Source of the DNA: Candidatus Woesearchaeota archaeon
Lineage (GTDB): Archaea; Nanobdellota; Nanobdellia; Woesearchaeales; SKIA01
Reading direction: 5' to 3'
NCBI GenBank assembly: GCA_007128245.1
Contig: SKXU01000083.1
Coordinates: 1 to 18,383, forward strand
Length of the DNA stretch: 18,383 nt
The translations under genes were made by a program, and so were the position numbers. Shown here one piece after another: positions 12,350 through 18,383 of the stretch (position 1 is the first letter of the stretch; each line of letters begins with the position of its first letter). Below the pieces are notes generated by a model. It saw only the letters and a program-made list of their open reading frames with translations, did no database searches and was not told the origin of the DNA.

Positions 12350-13372
12350 ACACTCAACGTGCGGGGTGCGAGGAAAGAAATCAATTCCATGAATTGACCG
12401 CAAGCGATACGACTGCCTCAAGGCAGCAAGGTCTCTTCGCGCAGTCTTCGGATTACAGCTTAGATACACTATCTTTTTTGGTTGAAGAAAGAGCAGCGTG
12501 TGAACTGCTGATTGCAATCCTGAACGAGGAGGATCCACGATAGCAACATCACAAGAAACATCTGCTTGCGCACTCGAAGCAGAGATGTAGCGTGCAACAC
12601 ACGCGTTTCGCTGAGCATTCATACGTGCAAGCTCGACGGCCACCTCGTTTTCTTCAATACCCACCAATGATTTGTGCGGCAAACACTGCCCTAAGCTACC
12701 CACTCCGCAGTACAGATCAAGTACGGAATCCTCTGCACTCACGTGCTCTCGCATGAGATTAATGGCACGCTCGGTTTGTAGGGTGTTTGCTTGAAAAAAG
12801 CTTTCTGGCCTGACAAGAAATTCTTTTCCTGCCAAAGGCATCACCAGGTGTGAATCACCAACTACCTGCTGCAACTCTCCTTGCACTCCCTCTCGATCAG
12901 CGTTCACAAACCAGTATGTGCTGGTAACCCCAGGCACCGAAGAGAGGAGCGCGACATACTCAGCGTGCTCTGAGGAGGTTGTCGTCACTGCGAGCTGAAC
13001 TCCCACTCCCACTCTGAGGGTGACGTAACGCAGCCAACCGCTACGAGCAGTAATATCAAAGCAAGGCATATTGTGTTTTCGTATGCATGCGCGGAGTTTC
13101 TTCCAGACAGCAGTAAGTCTCTCATCGAGAATAGGGCAGTGCTCCACATCAACCACAAAATCCCAGGTACGTTTAAGACCGAGCGCTTGTGGTGTACAGG
13201 AGAACTCAATCTTGTTACGGTAGCCAACAGGATTCCCTGCGAGCGTCGGAACGCGTTGTCCAAACAACGACTCAAGCAGCGCTTGTTTCTCAGAAAGCTC
13301 AACCCCATAGGACGGATTCGGGCATCCTGGAAAACCATAGTACGGACCGTTCATACCATCTCGGTGGTGCAT
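12317..13372 (-). CDS. TrmA/RlmD-type RNA uracil-C5 methyltransferase, 351 aa
   Basis: The SAM-binding motif DLYCGVGSLG (219-228), DPPRSGL (280-286), the catalytic-cysteine motif SCNP (C306) and the terminal HVE (338-340, general base) are all present. The enzyme should form 5-methyluridine in tRNA or rRNA. Near the N-terminus GFPGCPNPSYG (13-23) and later VEHCPIL (C79) keep only two of the four cysteines that bind 4Fe-4S in RlmD-like enzymes, so the cluster is probably absent. There is no TRAM domain. ATG 13372 is chosen because the TATA sequence at 13393-13400 is centred about 25 nt before it; the 20-residue longer version starts inside the promoter. Confidence 0.9.
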   Translation of the reverse strand: MHHRDGMNGPYYGFPGCPNPSYGVELSEKQALLESLFGQRVPTLAGNPVGYRNKIEFSCTPQALGLKRTWDFVVDVEHCPILDERLTAVWKKLRACIRKHNMPCFDITARSGWLRYVTLRVGVGVQLAVTTTSSEHAEYVALLSSVPGVTSTYWFVNADREGVQGELQQVVGDSHLVMPLAGKEFLVRPESFFQANTLQTERAINLMREHVSAEDSVLDLYCGVGSLGQCLPHKSLVGIEENEVAVELARMNAQRNACVARYISASSAQADVSCDVAIVDPPRSGLQSAVHTLLFLQPKKIVYLSCNPKTARRDLAALRQSYRLRSIHGIDFFPRTPHVECLLVLDNSRFS

Positions 13373-13392
13373 GGTCAAAGAAACAGCTGAGC

Positions 13393-13400
13393 GTTTATAT
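13393..13400 (-). promoter_or_regulatory. TATA box for methyltransferase (start 13372)
   Basis: The minus strand reads ATATAAAC, centred 24.5-25.5 nt upstream of the ATG, and starts 4 nt after the marC-like stop codon. Confidence 0.65.
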
Positions 13401-13404
13401 GAAT

Positions 13405-14016
13405 TTATACTAACCCCACATCCACAAGCCAACCAGTCACGCCATTAAAGATGAATTGCGCTGCAATCACAAGCACGATTAATCCAAGCACGCGCTCAAT
13501 AACACGTGCACCCGTCTCTTGTAACACCCCTCCGATCACGTGCGCAAAGCGCAGGAGAACAAACGAAATCACACACACAAGCACTATAGCAATACTAATT
13601 GACGCGTAAGACAACACACTCGCCTCCTCTGACATCACAAGCACCGCAGCCATGGAACCAGGGCCTGCAAGCAAAGGAATTGCTAGCGGCATGATCGCAA
13701 CGTCCTTTCGTACTTCGACGTTATCAGGTGATTTGTAAAAACTCTTTGAGAGCATCTCAAAAGCAATTTTTCCCAAGTACAAACCTCCTGCGACACGAAA
13801 AGCATAGATCGTTACTCCAAAAAAACTGAGAAGCGCATGACCTAACGCTAAAAACGACAAGAGCACCAGTGCAGCAGTTAACGAGGCAACAAGTGCTGTG
13901 CGCGCCTTGTCTTTCACACTCAGCTTCGCAGTAAGACCATTAAAGACAAACGTGGTACTCAGCGGATTCACGATAGGAAACAAGGTTCCAAAGGCAAGTA
14001 GGACTGCGGTTAACAT
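13405..14016 (-). CDS. MarC-family integral membrane protein, 203 aa
   Basis: Six hydrophobic segments lie in two repeats, with the paired family motifs FPIVNPLSTTFVFN (13-26) and PLAIPLLAGPGSMAAVLV (about 110-127). Length matches the MarC/UPF0056 family, whose function is unsettled; the old multiple-antibiotic-resistance link was not upheld. ATG 14016 is leaderless, with AATTTAAAC at 14039-14047 centred 27 nt upstream, overlapping the end of the third mscS-like gene. Confidence 0.92.
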   Translation of the reverse strand: MLTAVLLAFGTLFPIVNPLSTTFVFNGLTAKLSVKDKARTALVASLTAALVLLSFLALGHALLSFFGVTIYAFRVAGGLYLGKIAFEMLSKSFYKSPDNVEVRKDVAIMPLAIPLLAGPGSMAAVLVMSEEASVLSYASISIAIVLVCVISFVLLRFAHVIGGVLQETGARVIERVLGLIVLVIAAQFIFNGVTGWLVDVGLV

Positions 14017-14038
14017 ACATCGTGCGCGACAATACAGA

Positions 14039-14047
14039 GTTTAAATT
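14039..14047 (-). promoter_or_regulatory. TATA box for marC-like gene (start 14016)
   Basis: The minus strand reads AATTTAAAC, centred 27 nt before the ATG. It overlaps the TAA of the upstream gene (14046-14048). Confidence 0.6.
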
Positions 14048-14960
14048 ACTTTGCTTTCGAGCGAATCGCAAGTACTTGCGACGCCACAGCATTCTTTGCT
14101 AGGCGCTCTGATTGACGCGAATACGAGGAGAAGGGGATGCGCACAAGAAACATTACTGCGTCTTTTTCGATCTTATCTGCAGACACCGTCACTTCATCGT
14201 GACGTAGCGCGTCAGGAAGTACTTGTTTTAACTCGCGCATGATACGCTGCTCAACAGTTTTTTGCTTTCCTAGTAGTGACGTGGGAAGGGCGTATTCGTA
14301 AAACACAATTTTTTGTTTTCGTTTAGAAAAATTCACTACTTCTTTTGTAGATATCGTGGTGTTGGGCACAAACACAATATCTCCGGCGTCTGTTTCTAAT
14401 TGTACGTGTAGCAACGTGATATCAACCACCACTCCACGTTGTGAGCTTACTTCAATGACATCTCCAAGCTTGATATCATCAGAAAACAGCGTGACGATAC
14501 CTGCCAAGAAATTCGCGAGATAGTCACGGAAAATAAGGACGATAGCTACTGCAACTAGAGATATCGTAGTAAAAAACTGTGTTATCTGAATGCCAAGCAA
14601 GTGTAGGAGTGCAAAGAAAAACAAGATGTGCGCAAGCAACGTAGACACTCGCTGCAGACCTGTAGTGAAGTTGTCTTTATGCACGGAAGGCAAATGTTTT
14701 CTGCGCAGATAATACCGTACAGAAAGAACGCGCAGCGTGTTAATACCAATGTTTATGACAAGATACCAGAACGCGATGCTTGCCGCAGTATCAAGCCAGA
14801 CAAGCTGCGTAACCCACGAAGAAGTCTGTAGAATGAGGACAAGCACGAGCAGCGTGAGTTTGAATGGAATAGCAAAGAACTGTCGTAATTGTTCTGCAAG
14901 CAAGATACGAAAAAAGCTCGCTTTTTCTCTTAACGTATGTTTTCGAAGACGCTCAACCAC
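14046..14960 (-). CDS. divergent MscS-like channel protein, 304 aa
   Basis: TM helices lie at about 31-54, 60-80 and 105-123, and a pore-like helix at about 128-158 runs into the beta domain (IKLGDVIEVSSQRGVVVDI, 163-181). The pattern FVPNTTIST (197-205) matches the loop that in MscS reads VPNG/SN. The pore helix lacks the Gly-rich pattern of the other two channels (FFTTISLVAVAIVLIFRDYL instead), so conductance or gating must differ, or the protein may be a regulator. The start is GTG 14960: a strong TATA box at 14981-14990 is centred 25.5 nt upstream. Confidence 0.85.
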   Translation of the reverse strand: MVERLRKHTLREKASFFRILLAEQLRQFFAIPFKLTLLVLVLILQTSSWVTQLVWLDTAASIAFWYLVINIGINTLRVLSVRYYLRRKHLPSVHKDNFTTGLQRVSTLLAHILFFFALLHLLGIQITQFFTTISLVAVAIVLIFRDYLANFLAGIVTLFSDDIKLGDVIEVSSQRGVVVDITLLHVQLETDAGDIVFVPNTTISTKEVVNFSKRKQKIVFYEYALPTSLLGKQKTVEQRIMRELKQVLPDALRHDEVTVSADKIEKDAVMFLVRIPFSSYSRQSERLAKNAVASQVLAIRSKAK

Positions 14961-14980
14961 ACCAAAAATGAGAGCAACCC

Positions 14981-14990
14981 TATTTATAAA
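14981..14990 (-). promoter_or_regulatory. TATA box for third mscS-like gene (start 14960)
   Basis: The minus strand reads TTTATAAATA, centred 25.5 nt before GTG 14960, supporting a leaderless GTG start. Confidence 0.7.
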
Positions 14991-14991
14991 A

Positions 14992-15026
14992 CATATACTT
15001 GCATCGGTGTCGAAACACTCTTAAAC
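14992..15026 (+). promoter_or_regulatory. two candidate TATA boxes for the first cold-shock gene
   Basis: CATATACT (14992-14999) predicts a start near 15022 and a leader of about 57 nt. CTCTTAAAC (15018-15026) predicts a start near 15048 and a leader of about 31 nt. Neither fits a leaderless ATG at 15079. Confidence 0.5.
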
Positions 15027-15037
15027 AACCTCGCATT

Positions 15038-15060
15038 CGATACTCTTGTGCAGAGTATCG
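15038..15060 (+). promoter_or_regulatory. inverted repeat in the leader of the first cold-shock gene
   Basis: CGATACTC and GAGTATCG (8-bp perfect arms, 7-nt loop) lie 4 nt before AGGAA (15064-15068), the probable SD site, and 18 nt before the ATG. It would be an mRNA hairpin if the upstream TATA box is used, or a DNA palindrome over the start site if the downstream one is used. Confidence 0.5.
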
Positions 15061-15078
15061 CACAGGAACACCAGATAT

Positions 15079-15339
15079 ATGAAAGGAACAGTAAAGTTCT
15101 TCAACGAAACGAAGGGCTTCGGATTTATTACCGGCGAGGACAAAGATTATTTTGTGCACCACAGCGCACTTGCAGATGGCACGACATTAGATGAAGGGGA
15201 TAGCGTAGAATTTACTCCTGAAGAGAGCCCTAAAGGCGCTCGCGCAAACGACGTGAAGAAAACTGCTAGCGCCCCTCCAAAGGAGAGTCCGTCAGGAAGA
15301 GACCCTTCAACGGACGCGAACGTACAACTCGGATTGTAA
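15079..15339 (+). CDS. cold-shock-domain protein with flexible tail, 86 aa
   Basis: MKGTVKFFNETKGFGFITGE starts a canonical cold-shock domain, with RNP1 (KGFGFI, 12-17) and RNP2 (DYFVHHSAL) and the usual KGARANDV end. Residues about 63-86 form a Pro/Ser-rich low-complexity tail not found in minimal Csp proteins. It should bind single-stranded nucleic acid and melt RNA structure. AGGAA at 15064-15068, 10 nt upstream, is a real SD candidate, unlike most genes here. ATG 15079 is chosen because the domain begins there; the upstream in-frame extension falls in the hairpin. Confidence 0.93.
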   Translation: MKGTVKFFNETKGFGFITGEDKDYFVHHSALADGTTLDEGDSVEFTPEESPKGARANDVKKTASAPPKESPSGRDPSTDANVQLGL

Positions 15340-15347
15340 CCAAACAA

Positions 15348-15355
15348 TTTATAAG
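15348..15355 (+). promoter_or_regulatory. TATA box for the second cold-shock gene
   Basis: TTTATAAG, 8 nt after the first csp stop codon, predicts a start near 15377 and therefore a leader of about 75 nt. Confidence 0.65.
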
Positions 15356-15377
15356 TGAAGCGTGATTCATTACTACT

Positions 15378-15452
15378 AGTATCAAGTAACCGTACCCGTG
15401 CCCGTGATTTCTTTTTGCGTGTTCTGTGCAGTACATTTGATAGGAGAACACT
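15378..15452 (+). promoter_or_regulatory. structured 5' leader of the second cold-shock gene, SD-occluding stem
   Basis: The SD site AGGAG is at 15442-15446, 6 nt before the ATG. GTGTTCT (15419-15425) pairs perfectly with AGAACAC (15445-15451), a 7-bp stem with a 19-nt loop that takes in the last bases of the SD site and the spacer up to the start codon. The upstream part has a doubled CCCGTG and a T-rich run. It is a candidate temperature-dependent RNA element. Confidence 0.5.
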
Positions 15453-15659
15453 ATGAAACAAGGAGAAATAAAATTTTACAACGACGCCAAGGAATTTGGA
15501 TTCATCAGAGACACCGCCGACGACAAGGAGTACTTTTTTCACAAATCAGTAGTTGAAGGAGAGCTTCCTCGAGACGGAGACAAAGTCGAATTCGAAGGAG
15601 ACATGGGAGACCGCGGACTACGAGCAACATCCGTCAAAAAAGTTGCTGCTAAAGCATAA
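15453..15659 (+). CDS. cold-shock-domain protein, 68 aa
   Basis: A minimal cold-shock domain: MKQGEIKFYNDAKEFGFIRD, with RNP1-like KEFGFI (the first Gly of the usual KGFGFI is Glu) and RNP2 EYFFHKSVV, ending in a short basic tail. It should bind RNA or single-stranded DNA. It has a strong SD site and a long structured leader. It is shorter and more acidic in the RNP1 region than the csp directly upstream, so the two have diverged. A hairpin terminator begins at its stop codon, and the helicase start lies 27 nt beyond the stop. Confidence 0.94.
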   Translation: MKQGEIKFYNDAKEFGFIRDTADDKEYFFHKSVVEGELPRDGDKVEFEGDMGDRGLRATSVKKVAAKA

Positions 15660-15686
15660 GGCCACAGGCCTTATCTCATTTTTTTT
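15657..15686 (+). terminator. hairpin plus T8 terminator abutting the helicase start codon
   Basis: TAAGGCC-ACA-GGCCTTA (15657-15673, 7-bp perfect stem containing the csp stop codon) is followed by TCTCA and eight Ts (15679-15686). The helicase ATG is the very next base. No TATA box lies at the expected distance from that ATG, so the helicase probably depends on read-through. Confidence 0.65.
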
Positions 15687-16916
15687 ATGAACTATACAGA
15701 TATACCTCTGCATGCATCCATACAGAATGCTTTGCACAAGAAAGGATACACTACTCCAACGCCCGTACAAGAACAAGCAATCCCAGTCATATTAGAGGGG
15801 CGAGACGTTATCGGAATTGCACAAACAGGCACAGGCAAGACAGCAGCATTTAGCCTGCCATTGATTCATCATATCGTGACCACGTATCACGCGCCGCTCA
15901 CGCGCAGACCACGTGCACTCATCCTCGCACCCACGCGAGAATTAGCAGCACAAATTCTTGAGAGCATTCACGGATACGGACGCAACACGAAAGTGCGCTC
16001 GACAGCCATTTTTGGAGGAGTGGGACAAACTCCTCAAGTACGCGCACTCCAGAAAGGAGTAGACATTCTCGTCGCAACCCCTGGACGACTGCTTGATCTC
16101 GTGCAGCAACAACACGTGGTACTCTCAGAAGTAGAATACCTCGTGCTTGACGAAGCAGACCGCATGCTTGATATGGGATTTATTAACGATATCAAAAAAA
16201 TACTCTCACACATCCCGTCACGTCGACAAACACTGTTGTTTTCGGCAACACTTTCTCGGTCAGTTGAGCGATTCGCAAAGCCACTGCTAAAAAACCCACA
16301 CAAAGTAGAAGTAGCGCCACAAGGAGCTACTGCTGATCGCGTAGAACAACGCATCCTTTTTGTGGATACGGACAAGAAAAACGAGTTACTCATCCACCTG
16401 CTCAACCAAGAACACCTAGATAAAGTGCTGGTCTTTGTGAAGACAAAGCATCGCGCAAACAAACTCGCAGCCATGCTGTCAAAAAACAAGATTCGTGCGC
16501 GAGCAATTCACGGCGACAAGAGTCAGAATCAACGCATTCAAGCACTAAAAAGCTTTACTGATGGTAGCACGCGCGTACTCGTTGGCACTGACGTGGCGGC
16601 GCGAGGACTCGATATTGATGATATCAGTCATGTCATTAACTACGACTTGCCACTGGACACAGAAAACTATGTGCACCGCATCGGACGAACCGCCCGCGCA
16701 GGAGCAGAAGGCGTTGCGTACAGCTTTGCCACGCCAGACGATAAAGCACTACTGAACCAGATTCAACAACTGATTGGACAAGAAATCCCGAACATGCACC
16801 ACGAGTACCACTCAGAAACTGCTCGTAACGCACCAGAAAAAAAGATTTCTCGAGGCAGAAAAAAACGTTCGCACAACAGAAATCGCTCACGTCCAAGATA
16901 TTCTCGCAGACGCTAA
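15687..16916 (+). CDS. DEAD-box ATP-dependent RNA helicase, RhlE/CshA-like, 409 aa
   Basis: All core motifs are present: the Q-motif region (YTTPTPVQEQAIP, 21-33), motif I AQTGTGKT (45-52), PTREL (82-86), TPGR (131-134), DEAD (155-158), SAT (186-188), and in the second RecA domain ARGLDI and HRIGRTAR. The last 20 residues are strongly basic (Arg/Lys/Ser/Asn), an RNA-binding tail as in RhlE and CsdA-type helicases. It should unwind short RNA duplexes, aiding ribosome assembly or RNA decay, often needed in the cold. No SD site or TATA box precedes the ATG. It lies behind the second csp and its terminator, so co-transcription with csp is likely. Its stop overlaps the convergent lactate permease stop. 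Confidence 0.96.
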   Translation: MNYTDIPLHASIQNALHKKGYTTPTPVQEQAIPVILEGRDVIGIAQTGTGKTAAFSLPLIHHIVTTYHAPLTRRPRALILAPTRELAAQILESIHGYGRNTKVRSTAIFGGVGQTPQVRALQKGVDILVATPGRLLDLVQQQHVVLSEVEYLVLDEADRMLDMGFINDIKKILSHIPSRRQTLLFSATLSRSVERFAKPLLKNPHKVEVAPQGATADRVEQRILFVDTDKKNELLIHLLNQEHLDKVLVFVKTKHRANKLAAMLSKNKIRARAIHGDKSQNQRIQALKSFTDGSTRVLVGTDVAARGLDIDDISHVINYDLPLDTENYVHRIGRTARAGAEGVAYSFATPDDKALLNQIQQLIGQEIPNMHHEYHSETARNAPEKKISRGRKKRSHNRNRSRPRYSRRR

Positions 16917-18383
16917 ATTACTACCGCGGCAAGCACGATCAACGATACGAGTAGACAATATCCTAACACGACAAGTACATTTGTTCGCAAAATAGTAGGC
17001 AAGCCCTTTGACAGGTGTACTACCGCGAGCACTGCAACAATATTGTGAATAGCAATCATGTTCCCTGCAGAGGCACCCACTGCTTGCAACGCAATAATCA
17101 GCTGCTCACTGAGCCCTGTTGAGAGAGCTGCTTGTTGTTGTACGGATGCGAACATCAGATTTGACACGGTTGCCGAACCTGCAACAAAGGATCCGAACGC
17201 ACCAATGAGCGGGGCGAGAAGAAAGTATGCCATACCTGTTTGGGATAATGACTCAGCAATAACTTGCGGAATACCTATTCCTGAGATTGCGTCAGAGAAC
17301 ACCACGAGCTGAGCAAAAGCAATTGCAAACACGAGCGCGAGGAGAACCGAAGAAGCCTTTTTTGAAGCCTCAACACTCGCCTGCCGCACAACAACCGCAT
17401 CATCGCGCACAAAAAGCAAAGACAAAAGAAACGCAGCGATGATTAAGACACCTGGAGAGTACGCGGAGAGCGTGTGAGAGATGTCATGACCAAGATTGAC
17501 CGTAAACCCTACTGCCCGCAAGAAATCCCCAAACCCTAGCAGATTAGCGCGAGAAGAAAGCAACAACCCCACAACAAGCCCGTAGGGGAGCAGAGCTTTG
17601 AGCACCCCTTTCACAGGAGGAATGCGCGCTGCCGGACCGAAGACGCCCAAAGAGAGTAAGCCAATCATTACGCACAACCCCACAATAGGAGCGATAACTG
17701 AGGGGAGCTCAGGACCAAAAACGTGCGCAGTAGCAACGAATCCCACCGCAAACACCAACCCACTAGTAAGCGCAAACCAGATGTACGGAACTACCGAGCG
17801 CAGCGAGAGGTCAGACAGACGCGCGTGCACAACAAGCATGATAAGAGGAACGAAGACGGCGAACGTGCCCGCAAGCACCGCAGTGGGCAGGGTTGCGCTC
17901 TGAGCATCAATGCCTGCACCTGCAAGACCCACAATCACTGGGGTTCCAAAAGCGCCAAACACCACAGCAGCACTATCCGCAATCAGCGTCACCACAACTG
18001 CCGCTAACGGGCGCACTCCAAGAGCGACAAGGAGGGGAGCAGCAATAGCCGCTGGAGCACCAAACCCCGCTATTCCCTCAAGGAACGCAACAAAAAACCA
18101 TCCTATCAAGATGATATGTATGCGCTGGTCAGAATGGTAGGATAAAAAAAAGTCTTTAAACGATTCTAAGCGACCCGTGCGTTGCATGAGCGAGAAGATC
18201 AGCAGCACTCCCACAATAATGAGAAACACCTCTGCTGCGAGCAAGACGCCGCGCGCAGAGCCCGCCAGAATAAGCGAGAGTGGGTTACCAAACGCCCAGA
18301 TAAGAATCGCAACGAGCGAGACGTACACAAGAGCAAGGCTGCGCTTAGCAGACCACTCACGAACCACCAATAAATAGGCAAGA
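16913..18383 (-). CDS. lctP: L-lactate permease family transporter (partial, 5' end beyond window)
   Basis: A hydrophobic protein with about 12 or more TM segments carries the LctP (TC 2.A.14) landmarks FLEGIAGFGAPAAIAAPLL, GTPVIVGLAG, FGSFVAGSATVSNLMFA and ASAGNMIAIHNIVA. It should move lactate or related 2-hydroxy acids with protons. The frame is still open at the right edge; a TTG at 18370 is in frame but has no matching SD site or TATA spacing, and the family usually has one more N-terminal helix, so the true start lies beyond 18383. A D-2-hydroxyacid dehydrogenase in the same window fits lactate fermentation. The stop (16913-16915) overlaps the helicase stop by 3 bases, within a 4-bp gene overlap. 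Confidence 0.92.
   Translation of the reverse strand, partial: LAYLLVVREWSAKRSLALVYVSLVAILIWAFGNPLSLILAGSARGVLLAAEVFLIIVGVLLIFSLMQRTGRLESFKDFFLSYHSDQRIHIILIGWFFVAFLEGIAGFGAPAAIAAPLLVALGVRPLAAVVVTLIADSAAVVFGAFGTPVIVGLAGAGIDAQSATLPTAVLAGTFAVFVPLIMLVVHARLSDLSLRSVVPYIWFALTSGLVFAVGFVATAHVFGPELPSVIAPIVGLCVMIGLLSLGVFGPAARIPPVKGVLKALLPYGLVVGLLLSSRANLLGFGDFLRAVGFTVNLGHDISHTLSAYSPGVLIIAAFLLSLLFVRDDAVVVRQASVEASKKASSVLLALVFAIAFAQLVVFSDAISGIGIPQVIAESLSQTGMAYFLLAPLIGAFGSFVAGSATVSNLMFASVQQQAALSTGLSEQLIIALQAVGASAGNMIAIHNIVAVLAVVHLSKGLPTILRTNVLVVLGYCLLVSLIVLAAVVI

Noticed and set aside
13373..13432. 20-residue N-terminal extension of the methyltransferase
   Set aside because: It overlaps the TATA box and the end of marC; the conserved protein begins after ATG 13372.
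18368..18370. TTG as the true start of the lactate permease
   Set aside because: No SD site or correctly spaced TATA box, the frame stays open to the window edge, and the family normally has more N-terminal sequence.
1..18383. Mobile element, prophage, CRISPR array or toxin-antitoxin system
   Set aside because: No transposase, integrase, regularly spaced repeats or recognisable toxin or antitoxin pair was seen on either strand.

Overview
The window looks like chromosomal DNA from an archaeon, most plausibly a small-genome fermentative lineage such as a DPANN (Woesearchaeota-like) archaeon. The archaeal call rests on promoter architecture: almost every gene or operon has an A/T-rich TATA-like box centred about 25-28 nt upstream of a start codon with no Shine-Dalgarno (SD) site, so most mRNAs are predicted to be leaderless. 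It also rests on a tRNA gene with no encoded CCA and on short poly-T terminators. The lineage is an inference. I see no mobile element, CRISPR array or rRNA.

Layout. 1-51 is the 3' end of a plus-strand gene. 136-342 is a small membrane protein. 309-1726 (minus) is a probable operon of an MscS channel and a two-TM potassium-type channel. 1775-5210 (minus) holds small envelope proteins: a two-TM peptide, a lipoprotein with CxxCxxC, a Yip1-like protein, a membrane protein with a GCSAC motif, an anchored DsbA-like thioredoxin, and a two-TM protein with a cytoplasmic winged helix. 5247-7400 is a CopA-type Cu(I) ATPase. 7412-8407 is a D-2-hydroxyacid (D-lactate-like) dehydrogenase.

Plus-strand genes at 8520-10902 are a possible 19-residue leader peptide, a compact and divergent RNase II/R (RNB) protein, tRNA-Lys(CTT) and a second MscS channel. 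Then come adenylate kinase (minus), an anchored SurA-N protein with a Lys/Ala-rich tail (plus), a TrmA/RlmD-type uracil-C5 methyltransferase, a MarC protein and a third MscS-like protein (minus).

15018-16916 is a cold-adaptation block: two cold-shock-domain proteins, each with a real 5' leader and RNA structure (unlike most genes here), then a terminator-like hairpin abutting a DEAD-box helicase. The window ends inside a lactate permease (LctP, minus).

Themes: copper and thiol handling at the envelope, osmotic safety valves (three MscS plus one cation channel), fermentative lactate production and transport, and RNA turnover or cold response. The most interesting points are the divergent RNB protein with its coupled upstream ORF, the structured csp leaders with the csp-terminator-helicase arrangement, the cysteine-rich envelope cluster beside copA, and perfect palindromes placed between TATA box and start codon of copA and of the second mscS gene.
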